From: JASHVB01 sp036489395
Lineage (GTDB): Bacteria; Pseudomonadota; Alphaproteobacteria; Acetobacterales; Acetobacteraceae
Direction of reading: 5' to 3'
DNA length: 5,455 nucleotides
NCBI GenBank assembly: GCA_036489395.1
Contig: DASXFW010000367.1
Location: 1 to 5,455, forward strand
Below are positions 1 through 5,436 of this stretch, piece by piece (the stretch's first letter is position 1; every line of letters starts with the position of its first letter). The notes under the pieces are model-generated. The model did no database searches and was not told the origin of the DNA. It saw only the letters and a program-made list of their open reading frames with translations. Both the position numbers and the translations under genes were made by a program.

Positions 1-83
1 CCTTGAGGGAGGGGTTGGGGGAGGGGTGCGTACATCCGCGGTCGATGGATGAACGCACCCCTCCCCCAACCCCTCCCTCAAGG
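1..83. repeat. Large palindromic intergenic repeat, copy 1
   Basis: Positions 1-30 are the exact reverse complement of 54-83, giving a perfect 30-bp stem. The 23-base loop (31-53) contains a further 5-bp stem (33-37 with 47-51). The arms are runs of G/A on one side and C/T on the other. The element begins at the window edge, and the A/G-rich block 80-92 continues past the right arm, so its true left end is probably outside the window. A related copy lies at 4544-4626. No coding content is seen. It is probably a non-autonomous dispersed repeat that folds as a hairpin when transcribed; mobility is inferred, not shown. Confidence 0.9.
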
Positions 84-111
84 GGAGGGGGACCCTTGTT
101 TCTTGTTAGTC

Positions 112-132
112 GGCCGCCGCCGGCTGGCGGCC
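112..132. repeat. Short GC hairpin in the pgi leader
   Basis: A perfect 7-bp stem (112-118 with 126-132) surrounds a 7-base loop. No T-run follows, so it is not a convincing intrinsic terminator. It is followed by ctcgcaatgac (135-145), which resembles the end of another intergenic repeat type common in proteobacteria. The stretch therefore looks like repeat-derived spacer between copy 1 and pgi. Confidence 0.45.
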
Positions 133-166
133 AACTCGCAATGACACGCCGTTCGGCACCCCTGCA

Positions 167-196
167 TTGGTCAACATCGCCACGGGCTGGTATCAC
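167..196 (+). promoter_or_regulatory. Candidate promoter for pgi
   Basis: An extended -10 is visible: TG (188-189), one base, then TATCAC (191-196), four of six matches to TATAAT. A weak -35, TTGGTC (167-172), lies 18 bases upstream. This would give a leader of roughly 135 bases before the pgi ATG at 340. Such matches are easily found by chance in GC-rich DNA, so this is only the best candidate between the left repeat and pgi. Confidence 0.25.
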
Positions 197-339
197 TCCG
201 GCCGCCATCGAGTTGCGGCACTGTCGCGCCAGTTGCAGAATGACGCAGCCAGGAGCGTTGCTGATTCCTGGCAGGATTTGCGCGACGCAATTGCGGCCAG
301 TACCAGGGCGCTGCGCCAGCCGCCACAGAGGAGTCGCTC

Positions 340-1971
340 ATGCCGGAATCACCAGCACCGAACGAGACGGCAGCCTGGCGTGCGCTTGCCGCGCATTACG
401 TGAAAATCAAGGACGTGCACCTCCGGCAGCTCTTCGCCGATGACCCGGCGCGGGGGGAACGCCTCGTGGCCGAAGCCGCCGGGCTATATCTGGATTATTC
501 GAAGAACCGCATCACTGACGAAACAATTCGGCTGCTGCTGCAACTCGCGGAGGCGCGCGGCGTGGCGGCGCGGCGCGATGCGATGTTCCGCGGCGACACG
601 ATCAACGTCACCGAGCACCGGTCGGTGCTGCACGTGGCGCTGCGCGCGCCGAAGGATGCGCGCATCCTGGTGGATGGCCAGGACGTGGTGCCGGACGTGC
701 ACCAGGTGCTGGACGCGATGGCCCGCTTTGCCGATCGCATTCGTTCCGGTGCATGGCTCGGGCATACCGGCAAGCGCATTCGCAATGTGATCAACATCGG
801 CATCGGCGGCTCCTATCTCGGGCCGGAGATGGCGTATCGCGCGCTGCGCCCGTTCACCGATCCGGCGATGTCGTTCCGTTTCGTATCCAACGTGGACGGC
901 GCCAATTTCACCGAGGCCACGCAAGGTCTGGATGCCGGCGAAACTTTGTTCGTGGTGGCCTCGAAGACCTTCACCACGCTGGAGACCATGACCAACGCAG
1001 CGACCGCGCGCAAATGGCTGGTCGATGCGCTTGGCCACGAGGCGGCGGTCGCGAAGCATTTCGTCGCCCTGTCAACCAACACTGCCGCGGTACGCGAATT
1101 CGGCATCGATACCGCCAACATGTTCGGTTTCTGGGATTGGGTCGGCGGCCGCTATTCGATGGATTCGGCGATCGGCCTATCGACGATGCTCGCCGTCGGC
1201 CCCGCTGGTTTCCGCGACATGCTGGCGGGATTCCGCGCCATCGACGAACACTTCATGACCGCGCCGCCCGACCGCAACCTGCCGCTGCTGATGGGATTGC
1301 TCACCGTCTGGTACAACAATTTCTTCGGCGCGCAGACCATCGGCGTGATGCCGTACGCGTCGCGCCTGGCACGCTTTCCCGCCTACCTCCAGCAATTGGA
1401 AATGGAGAGCAACGGCAAGCACGTCGATCTGCAGGGCAACACGGTCGGCGTGCAGACCGGCGCCATTGTCTGGGGCGAACCAGGCACCGACGGGCAGCAC
1501 TCGTTCTTCCAGTTGCTGCATCAGGGCACGAAACTTGTCCCGTGCGACTTCATCGGATTCTGCCGCCCGCTCAGCCCGCTCGCGCATCAGCACGATCTGC
1601 TGATGGCCAATCTGTTCGCGCAGGCCGAGGCACTGGCATTCGGCAAGACGGCGGAGGAACTCGCCGCCGAAGGTTCCTCCGCGTTCCAGACACCATTTCG
1701 CGTGACCGAAGGCAACCGTCCGAGCAACCTCATCCTGGCCGATGATCTGACCCCGTTCGCCCTGGGCGCGCTGGTGGCGTTGTACGAACACAACGTGTTC
1801 ACCCAGGGCGTGATCTGGGGAATCGACTCGTTCGACCAGTGGGGCGTGGAGCTCGGCAAGGTGCTGGCGCAACGGATCGTTCCGGAGCTCGATGCCACCG
1901 CCGAACCCACGCTGGCGCACGACAGTTCGACCAATACGCTGATCCGGCGCTTCCGCCAGCGCCGCGCCTGA
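340..1971 (+). CDS. pgi: Glucose-6-phosphate isomerase
   Basis: Cytosolic enzyme interconverting glucose 6-phosphate and fructose 6-phosphate, used in glycolysis, gluconeogenesis and, in many alphaproteobacteria, in cycling hexose back to the Entner-Doudoroff route. The 543-residue product is full length (E. coli Pgi has about 549). Both family signatures are present: DWVGGRYSMDSAIG (residues 266-279) and GVIWGIDSFDQWGVELGK (490-507). Visible active-site elements are GIGGSYLG (154-161) and SKTFTTLET (208-216) for the phosphate, Arg271, Glu356 in MESNGK as the catalytic base, His387 in GQHSFF for ring opening, and Lys507. The ATG at 340 is supported by AGAGGAG (327-333) six bases upstream. The gene stands alone on its strand, with a tRNA gene convergent 35 bases past its stop. 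Nothing is missing or broken. Confidence 0.98.
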   Translation: MPESPAPNETAAWRALAAHYVKIKDVHLRQLFADDPARGERLVAEAAGLYLDYSKNRITDETIRLLLQLAEARGVAARRDAMFRGDTINVTEHRSVLHVALRAPKDARILVDGQDVVPDVHQVLDAMARFADRIRSGAWLGHTGKRIRNVINIGIGGSYLGPEMAYRALRPFTDPAMSFRFVSNVDGANFTEATQGLDAGETLFVVASKTFTTLETMTNAATARKWLVDALGHEAAVAKHFVALSTNTAAVREFGIDTANMFGFWDWVGGRYSMDSAIGLSTMLAVGPAGFRDMLAGFRAIDEHFMTAPPDRNLPLLMGLLTVWYNNFFGAQTIGVMPYASRLARFPAYLQQLEMESNGKHVDLQGNTVGVQTGAIVWGEPGTDGQHSFFQLLHQGTKLVPCDFIGFCRPLSPLAHQHDLLMANLFAQAEALAFGKTAEELAAEGSSAFQTPFRVTEGNRPSNLILADDLTPFALGALVALYEHNVFTQGVIWGIDSFDQWGVELGKVLAQRIVPELDATAEPTLAHDSSTNTLIRRFRQRRA

Positions 1972-2006
1972 CGTCCGGAGGCCGATCGCAAATCCAGGCC
2001 TGGTTC

Positions 2007-2081
2007 TGGCTGGGGCGGGAGGATTCGAACCTCCGTATGGCGGAATCAAAATCCGCTGCCTTACCGCTTGGCGACGCCCCA
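2007..2081 (-). tRNA. tRNA-Gln (anticodon TTG)
   Basis: The minus strand folds as a complete 75-base cloverleaf. Acceptor TGGGGCG pairs with CGCCCCA, followed by discriminator G and an encoded CCA. The D arm is GCC-AAGCGGTAA-GGC, the anticodon stem GCGGA/TCCGC with loop TTTTGAT, and the T arm GGAGG-TTCGAAT-CCTCC. The anticodon at loop positions 34-36 is TTG, reading CAA and by wobble CAG. The weak U1-A72 first pair and the overall sequence match bacterial tRNA-Gln. It is convergent with pgi and lies in the same direction as the DUF1192 gene, 61 bases downstream of that gene's stop. A palindrome CCAGGCCTGG (1994-2003) just past its 3' end is a weak terminator candidate. Confidence 0.98.
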
Positions 2082-2097
2082 TCTGGGTCCGACGCGG

Positions 2098-2126
2098 TGC
2101 ATAGGTCCGCCGGCACGGCGGGTAAA
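2098..2126 (-). promoter_or_regulatory. Candidate promoter of tRNA-Gln
   Basis: On the minus strand, TTTACC (2121-2126) and TATGCA (2098-2103) are separated by exactly 17 bases. The -10 box ends 16 bases before the mature tRNA 5' end, giving a short leader. The region just after the -10 is GC-rich (ccgcgtc), as is usual for stable-RNA promoters under stringent control. The spacer contains a perfect 6-bp inverted repeat (CCGCCG 2107-2112, CGGCGG 2116-2121). The -10 matches only three of six consensus bases, so this is a position-supported guess. Confidence 0.4.
2107..2121 (-). terminator. Possible hairpin after the DUF1192 gene
   Basis: CCGCCG (2107-2112) and CGGCGG (2116-2121) form a perfect 6-bp GC stem with a 3-base loop, about 20 bases past the stop of the DUF1192 gene. 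No U-run follows on the minus strand, so an intrinsic terminator is doubtful. The stem also falls between the proposed -35 and -10 of the tRNA promoter, and it may simply be a chance feature of GC-rich spacer. Confidence 0.2.
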
Positions 2127-2142
2127 GAGATATCCGCCCGCG

Positions 2143-2337
2143 CTACGGCTTGCGGAAGAAAGCGTCGGCGGCGCTGCGGTGGCCTTGCTTGCGGCCGATG
2201 TCCGCCTCGACGCGGGCAATCTCTTCCTTCAGCTCGGCGATATAGTCACGCAGCTCCTCGATCCCCAGCGTGTCCAGCACCAGCTTCTCCAGCCGGCGCC
2301 GCTTGCGCACCGGGGCGTCTTCGTCATCCACCGCCAT
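2143..2337 (-). CDS. DUF1192 family small protein
   Basis: A 64-residue protein matching my recollection of the DUF1192 family, which consists of alphaproteobacterial proteins of about 60 residues with no established function. An acidic start (VDDEDAP, residues 2-8) leads to a basic stretch (RKRRR). A helical, coiled-coil-like segment follows at about 27-51 (EELRDYIAELKEEIARVEADI). The end, SAADAFFRKP, carries the AADAFF-type motif usual for the family. The ATG at 2337 is chosen because GGAGG (complement of 2344-2348) sits six bases upstream and because the family begins just before the DDED stretch. The reading frame stays open back to 2484, but that extension reads through promoter-like sequence up to the edge of a palindromic repeat and is very probably not translated. 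Divergent from the dehydrogenase gene; no functional link is evident. Confidence 0.88.
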   Translation of the reverse strand: MAVDDEDAPVRKRRRLEKLVLDTLGIEELRDYIAELKEEIARVEADIGRKQGHRSAADAFFRKP

Positions 2338-2364
2338 GGGCTGCCTCCGTGGTTCGTGGCGCGG

Positions 2365-2393
2365 AGCATACGGCAGCGGGGCACTGTGCCCAA
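2365..2393 (-). promoter_or_regulatory. Candidate promoter of the DUF1192 gene
   Basis: On the minus strand, TTGGGC (2388-2393) and TATGCT (2365-2370, four of six to TATAAT) are 17 bases apart. This predicts a leader of about 20 bases carrying the GGAGG ribosome binding site before the ATG at 2337. The geometry is good for a sigma-70 type promoter; the -35 box matches only in TTG. Confidence 0.4.
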
Positions 2394-2483
2394 GCGACGG
2401 GGATTGCCGCAGCGCTAACGGGCAACTAAGCAGATTTGCATGAGCTATCTCTGCCAACGTGGCGGCCTTCGGCACCACAATCA

Positions 2484-2518
2484 CCCGTCATGGCCGGGCG
2501 TGACCCGGCCATGACGGG
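2484..2518. repeat. Palindromic dispersed-type repeat at the dehydrogenase start
   Basis: A perfect 15-bp inverted repeat (2484-2498 with 2504-2518) with a 5-base loop, built on CCCGTCATGGCCGGG. Sequences of this type occur as dispersed intergenic repeats in many alphaproteobacterial genomes (general knowledge, not checked here). Both arms contain an ATG (2490 and 2511) in frame with the dehydrogenase gene, so the apparent N-terminus of that protein may be translated repeat. It shares CCCGTCATG with the palindrome near 5411-5436. Confidence 0.85.
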
Positions 2519-3566
2519 AACATCGAGCTCCGGCGGAAGCACGATCCGCGCCCTGCAGCTTGTCGCCGACCGCGAGCTCGTGCTCGCCCGGCGCGATCCA
2601 CCGCCGTCCCCCGGCCCTGGCGAGGCGCAGTTGCGCATCCGCGTCGTCGGCCTGAACCACATCGACGTCTGGGGCTTCCGCGGCATGGCCTTCGCCAAAC
2701 GCCAGTACCCCCTGGTGGTTGGCGCCGAGGCCGCGGGTGAGGTCGTCGCAACCGGCGACGGCGTGACGAACGTCAGTCCCGGCGACCGCGTCATCCCGTT
2801 CGCCGCCCTGGTCTGCGGCACCTGCAAGCCCTGCCGCACCGGCCGCGAGAACCTGTGCGAGAACCCGTCCGGCGTGCGCGGCTTCCATCTCGACGGCTTC
2901 GCCCAGGAGCTCACCAACCACCCCGCCCGCTTCCTGGTCCGCATCCCCGACGGTGTCGATCTGCGCGACGCCGCCACCGTCCCCGTCGCCTACGCCACCG
3001 TGGAACACATGCTGTTCGACAACGCCAAATTGGAACCCGGCGAGACCATCCTGGTGCACGCCGGCGGCTCCGGCATCGGCAGCATCGCCATCCGCATCGC
3101 CAAATCGCTCGGCTGCACCGTCATCACCACCGTCGGCAGCGCGGACAAGGCCGCGAAAGCGAAGGCGCTTGGCGCCGACCACGTCATCAACTACCGCGAG
3201 GACCGCTTCGAGGGCGTCGTCCGCCGCCTGACCGCCAAACGCGGCGTCGATGTCGTGTTCGAGCACACCGGCGCCGACACCTGGACCGGCTCGCTGTTCT
3301 CGCTGAAGCGCGGCGGCCGCCTGGTGACCTGCGGCGCCACGTCCGGCCCCGCCGGCAGCATCAACCTGATGCAGCTCTTCCAGCAGCAGTACCGCATCAT
3401 CGGCTCGTTCGGCGCGCCGATCTCCGCGCTGTCGCGTGCGTTGGACCGCATCGCCGCCGGCGTGCGGCCGGTGATCGACACTGTTTACGGCATGGAACAG
3501 TTCCGCGACGGCCTCGCGCGCCTGGAAAGCCGCGACGTATTCGGCAAGCTGCTCGTCGAGCTCTGA
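2511..3566 (+). CDS. Zinc-type alcohol dehydrogenase / quinone oxidoreductase family protein
   Basis: A medium-chain dehydrogenase/reductase, probably a cytosolic NAD(P)H-dependent oxidoreductase; substrate unknown. From the ATG at 2511 it has 351 residues: a GroES-like N-terminal domain, then a Rossmann domain with HAGGSGIGS (183-191). Four cysteines spaced C-x2-C-x2-C-x7-C (102, 105, 108, 116) form the structural zinc site. The catalytic zinc site looks absent: the usual GHE is GAE (71-73), and the first-ligand region reads LNHID, as in quinone oxidoreductases. It closely resembles, from memory, the adh2XL product encoded just upstream of lpxXL in rhizobia, and here too an acyltransferase gene follows with no gap. 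The start is uncertain. Relatives begin MRALQL, which aligns with IRALQL here, where the expected Met is ATC at 2544. The upstream ATGs at 2436, 2490 and 2511 lack a ribosome binding site, and the last two lie in a palindromic repeat. Confidence 0.92.
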   Translation: MTGTSSSGGSTIRALQLVADRELVLARRDPPPSPGPGEAQLRIRVVGLNHIDVWGFRGMAFAKRQYPLVVGAEAAGEVVATGDGVTNVSPGDRVIPFAALVCGTCKPCRTGRENLCENPSGVRGFHLDGFAQELTNHPARFLVRIPDGVDLRDAATVPVAYATVEHMLFDNAKLEPGETILVHAGGSGIGSIAIRIAKSLGCTVITTVGSADKAAKAKALGADHVINYREDRFEGVVRRLTAKRGVDVVFEHTGADTWTGSLFSLKRGGRLVTCGATSGPAGSINLMQLFQQQYRIIGSFGAPISALSRALDRIAAGVRPVIDTVYGMEQFRDGLARLESRDVFGKLLVEL

Positions 3567-4460
3567 ATGCGCCGGCAATTGTCCCGCTACGGCGAGCGCA
3601 TCCTCGGGCGCATCGTCAAATGGCTGCTGGCCGTACTCCGCCGCACCGATCCGGACCGCGCGTCGGATTTGTGCGGCGCGATCGCCCGCACCATCGGCCC
3701 CTGGCTGCCCGCGCACCGTACCGGCCGCGCCAATCTGCGCGCCGCCTTCCCCGGCAAGGACGCGGCCTGGGTCGAGGCAACGCTGCGCGGTGCATGGGAA
3801 AACCTCGGCCGCGTCGCCGGCGAATACGTGCATCTCGGACAGATGTGGGATTTCGATCCGGATCACCCCAACACTGGCCGCATCCTGACCGATGCCATGC
3901 CCGGCTTCATCGCGCTGCGCGACGACGGCAAGCCGGCACTGTGTTTCGCCGCGCATCTTGGGAATTGGGAAATCCCGGCCATCGCCGCGCACGCCCACGG
4001 CCTGGCGTCGGCCGTCGTGTACCGCATGCCGAACAACAAGGCGGTGGCGAAGGAGATCGTGCGCATCCGCGCACCACTGATGGGCCGGCTGATCCGCACC
4101 CGCGCCCAGGCCGCGCTGGAAATGGCGGCGGCGCTGCAACACGGCGAGCACCTCGGCATGCTGGTGGACCAGCATTTCTCGCGCGGCGTGGACGTGACGT
4201 TCTTTGGCCGCCGCTGCAAGGCAAACCCCACGATCGCGCGGCTGGCGCGGCAGTTCGATTGCCCGGTGGTCGGCACGCGAGTGATCCGCCTGCCCGATCG
4301 GAGGTTTCGGGTCACCCTCGATGGTCCGTTCACTCTGCCGCGCGATGCCGCCGGGCAGGTCGATGTCGCGGCGTCCACGCAGATGATCGCCACCGTGGTG
4401 GAAGGCTGGATTCGCGAGCACCCCGAGCAATGGCTGTGGTTTCATCGACGATGGCGGTGA
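3567..4460 (+). CDS. Lipid A biosynthesis acyltransferase, LpxL/HtrB family (LpxXL-like)
   Basis: A 297-residue member of the lysophospholipid acyltransferase-like family that adds secondary acyl chains to lipid A at the inner face of the cytoplasmic membrane. The catalytic H-x4-E motif is HLGNWE (His130, Glu135). Further family blocks are MLVDQHF (198-204), FFGRRCKANP (212-221) and the C-terminal EQWLWFHRRW (287-296). The length is normal (E. coli LpxL has 306). The N-terminal 25 residues are basic and hydrophobic (RIVKWLLAVLRR), suiting membrane attachment. The ATG directly abuts the dehydrogenase TGA and has only a poor ribosome binding site, suggesting translational coupling. From memory it resembles rhizobial LpxXL, which transfers a 27-hydroxyoctacosanoyl chain, more than enterobacterial LpxL. 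Acyl chain specificity cannot be read from sequence, and ordinary laurate or myristate transfer remains possible. Confidence 0.95.
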   Translation: MRRQLSRYGERILGRIVKWLLAVLRRTDPDRASDLCGAIARTIGPWLPAHRTGRANLRAAFPGKDAAWVEATLRGAWENLGRVAGEYVHLGQMWDFDPDHPNTGRILTDAMPGFIALRDDGKPALCFAAHLGNWEIPAIAAHAHGLASAVVYRMPNNKAVAKEIVRIRAPLMGRLIRTRAQAALEMAAALQHGEHLGMLVDQHFSRGVDVTFFGRRCKANPTIARLARQFDCPVVGTRVIRLPDRRFRVTLDGPFTLPRDAAGQVDVAASTQMIATVVEGWIREHPEQWLWFHRRWR

Positions 4461-4543
4461 CGGCGCGATATCGTTTCGTGTGGTTACCGGCCGCCGACGG
4501 ACCCGGGGCGACAGAACGGCTGGGAATGGGTTCCAAAGGCCCA

Positions 4544-4626
4544 CCTCCCCTTGGGGGAGGGGTAGGCGCTTCCGAAGTCCGCGGCTGTACGTACCCCTCC
4601 CCCTGGCCCCCTCCCTCAAGGGGAGG
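4544..4626. repeat. Large palindromic repeat, copy 2 (inverted, partly deleted)
   Basis: An inner perfect 12-bp stem (4553-4564 with 4592-4603) and an outer perfect 9-bp stem (4544-4552 with 4618-4626) are visible. The right arm has 14 extra bases (4604-4617) with no partner on the left, consistent with a 14-base deletion of the left arm. The loop contains a 19-base stretch (4579-4597) whose reverse complement matches 23-41 of copy 1 at 17 of 19 positions, so the two copies are related and lie in opposite orientation. The right flank, ctccctcaaggggaggg, is also shared with copy 1. Confidence 0.88.
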
Positions 4627-4674
4627 GGGGACACTTGGAGGCTCGGCTCGCAGTGGCGGCAGACGCTCAAGGCT

Positions 4675-4706
4675 TTGTCATTCCTCGCGCTCGCGTCTGC
4701 CACAAT
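4675..4706 (+). promoter_or_regulatory. Weak candidate promoter for the secreted-protein gene
   Basis: An extended -10 (TG at 4698-4699, then CACAAT at 4701-4706, four of six to TATAAT) lies downstream of TTGTCA (4675-4680). The 20-base spacing is too long for a standard -35, so the extended -10 would have to act largely alone. It is the best candidate between the palindrome and the gene. Confidence 0.2.
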
Positions 4707-4764
4707 TGCGGCGGCAGCATCGCCTAGGCCAGCCCGGACGTACCCGCATCACGGAGGCCGCCCC

Positions 4765-5274
4765 ATGCGTTCCGCATTGCCGTCTGCCATTGCCCTTGCC
4801 GCACTTCTCACCGCACCCGCGCTGGCCCAGGGCGTGCCGCCCGGTGCCAATCCGGCGACCGGGGCGCGGCCGGGCAACGACATCGGCACCGGCATGTCGA
4901 TGCCGATGGGCAACCGCGCCAGCAACATCAACGGCCAGGATACGCGCTCCGACATCGCGCCCAATCTGCCATCGCCGCAGCTCGGGCCGGACGCCTCGGC
5001 GATGGATTACCTGCGCGCCGCAGAGGGTTCGCTGCAGGCCGGCAGGACCGGCGAGGCACAGCAGTCGCTGGAGATGGCGCAGACCCGCTTGCTCGACCGT
5101 TCGGTGCCGCAGGGCGACACCAACGCCCCCAGTGCCAACCCGGCTGTGGAGCAAATCCAGCAGGCCTTGCAGGCGCTGGCGGCCGGCGATCGCGCGCAAA
5201 GCCTGCAACTGATCCAGGCGGCGATCCCGCAGGCACAGGCGGAGAGCCGGCCGCCCGGCGCACCGCACTCGTAG
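4765..5274 (+). CDS. Secreted hypothetical protein with duplicated helical hairpin
   Basis: A 169-residue protein of unknown function. The ATG at 4765 is supported by GGAGG (4753-4757) seven bases upstream and by a classic Sec signal peptide beginning there (MRSALPSAIALAALLTAPALA), with likely cleavage after Ala21. No lipobox cysteine, so it is expected in the periplasm or outside. Residues 22-78 are rich in Gly, Pro, Asn and Met (GTGMSMPMGN at 41-50) and probably disordered. Two similar helical segments follow, about 79-110 and 126-157, each with an A-x-x-x-L-x-A-G-(R/D) turn, resembling a TPR-like repeat. The tail is Pro-rich. There are no cysteines or catalytic motifs. I recall similar hypothetical proteins in Acetobacteraceae and relatives. 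It has its own leader, so it is probably transcribed apart from the acyltransferase gene. Confidence 0.85.
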   Translation: MRSALPSAIALAALLTAPALAQGVPPGANPATGARPGNDIGTGMSMPMGNRASNINGQDTRSDIAPNLPSPQLGPDASAMDYLRAAEGSLQAGRTGEAQQSLEMAQTRLLDRSVPQGDTNAPSANPAVEQIQQALQALAAGDRAQSLQLIQAAIPQAQAESRPPGAPHS

Positions 5275-5294
5275 GACTTGCGCGCCCCGCCGGC

Positions 5295-5316
5295 GGGCTG
5301 GCTGCGAGACCAGCCC
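5295..5316 (+). terminator. Possible terminator hairpin after the secreted-protein gene
   Basis: GGGCTGG (5295-5301) pairs perfectly with CCAGCCC (5310-5316) around an 8-base loop, 20 bases past the stop codon. There is no T-run after it, so termination would have to be weak or assisted. The position supports the call; the sequence only partly does. Confidence 0.3.
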
Positions 5317-5410
5317 ACGGTTGAGTCAGGACCACGCGACAGCCGGAGCCGGAAGGTGCAGGGCAGTAATATCACCTGCCGAAAAGAGCGACGTACGCTC
5401 CGATGTCCGT

Positions 5411-5436
5411 CCCGTCATGCCGACGCAGGTCGGCAT
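5411..5436. repeat. Short palindromic repeat at the right edge
   Basis: A perfect 8-bp stem, ATGCCGAC (5417-5424) with GTCGGCAT (5429-5436), around GCAG, preceded by CCCGTC. The string is typical of short palindromic intergenic repeats seen in many proteobacterial genomes. It shares CCCGTCATG with the repeat at 2484-2518 but has a different stem. A reading frame from ATG 5403 runs through it to the edge, with no ribosome binding site, and is not called. Nothing else is recognised in 5317-5455. Confidence 0.65.

Larger units (their letters stand above)
4461..4764. other. 304-base intergenic region
   Basis: No convincing gene is seen on either strand. The region holds copy 2 of the large palindrome (4544-4626), which could fold in the acyltransferase mRNA and limit read-through, then about 130 bases of leader with a possible promoter and the GGAGG of the secreted-protein gene. 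The reading frame of the secreted protein stays open back to 4480, but that extension runs through the palindrome and is not credible as protein. Confidence 0.7.

Noticed and set aside
2007..2081. tRNA-Gln as an integration site of a mobile element
   Set aside because: No integrase, no repeated tRNA 3' fragment and no phage-like genes are seen on either side; the neighbours are ordinary chromosomal genes.
1177..2082. 301-codon minus-strand open frame over pgi and the tRNA gene
   Set aside because: It is antisense to the well-supported pgi and starts inside the tRNA gene; no recognisable domain.
2338..2484. N-terminal extension of the DUF1192 protein to 113 residues
   Set aside because: The extension reads through a promoter-like region and ends at the palindromic repeat. 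The internal ATG at 2337 has GGAGG at proper spacing and matches the usual family length.
2481..4703. 740-codon open frame on the minus strand
   Set aside because: It lies antisense to the dehydrogenase and acyltransferase genes, both of which have clear family motifs. Its translation is low-complexity Ala/Gly/Asp/Arg with no domain, as expected from GC-rich third positions.
4480..4764. Extension of the secreted protein to 264 residues
   Set aside because: The extension reads through the large palindrome and would bury the signal peptide internally; the ATG at 4765 has a proper ribosome binding site.
2855..5212. 785-codon open frame on the + strand in another frame
   Set aside because: It spans three real genes and the palindromic repeat, and its translation is mostly Arg/Pro/His low complexity: a frame shadow.
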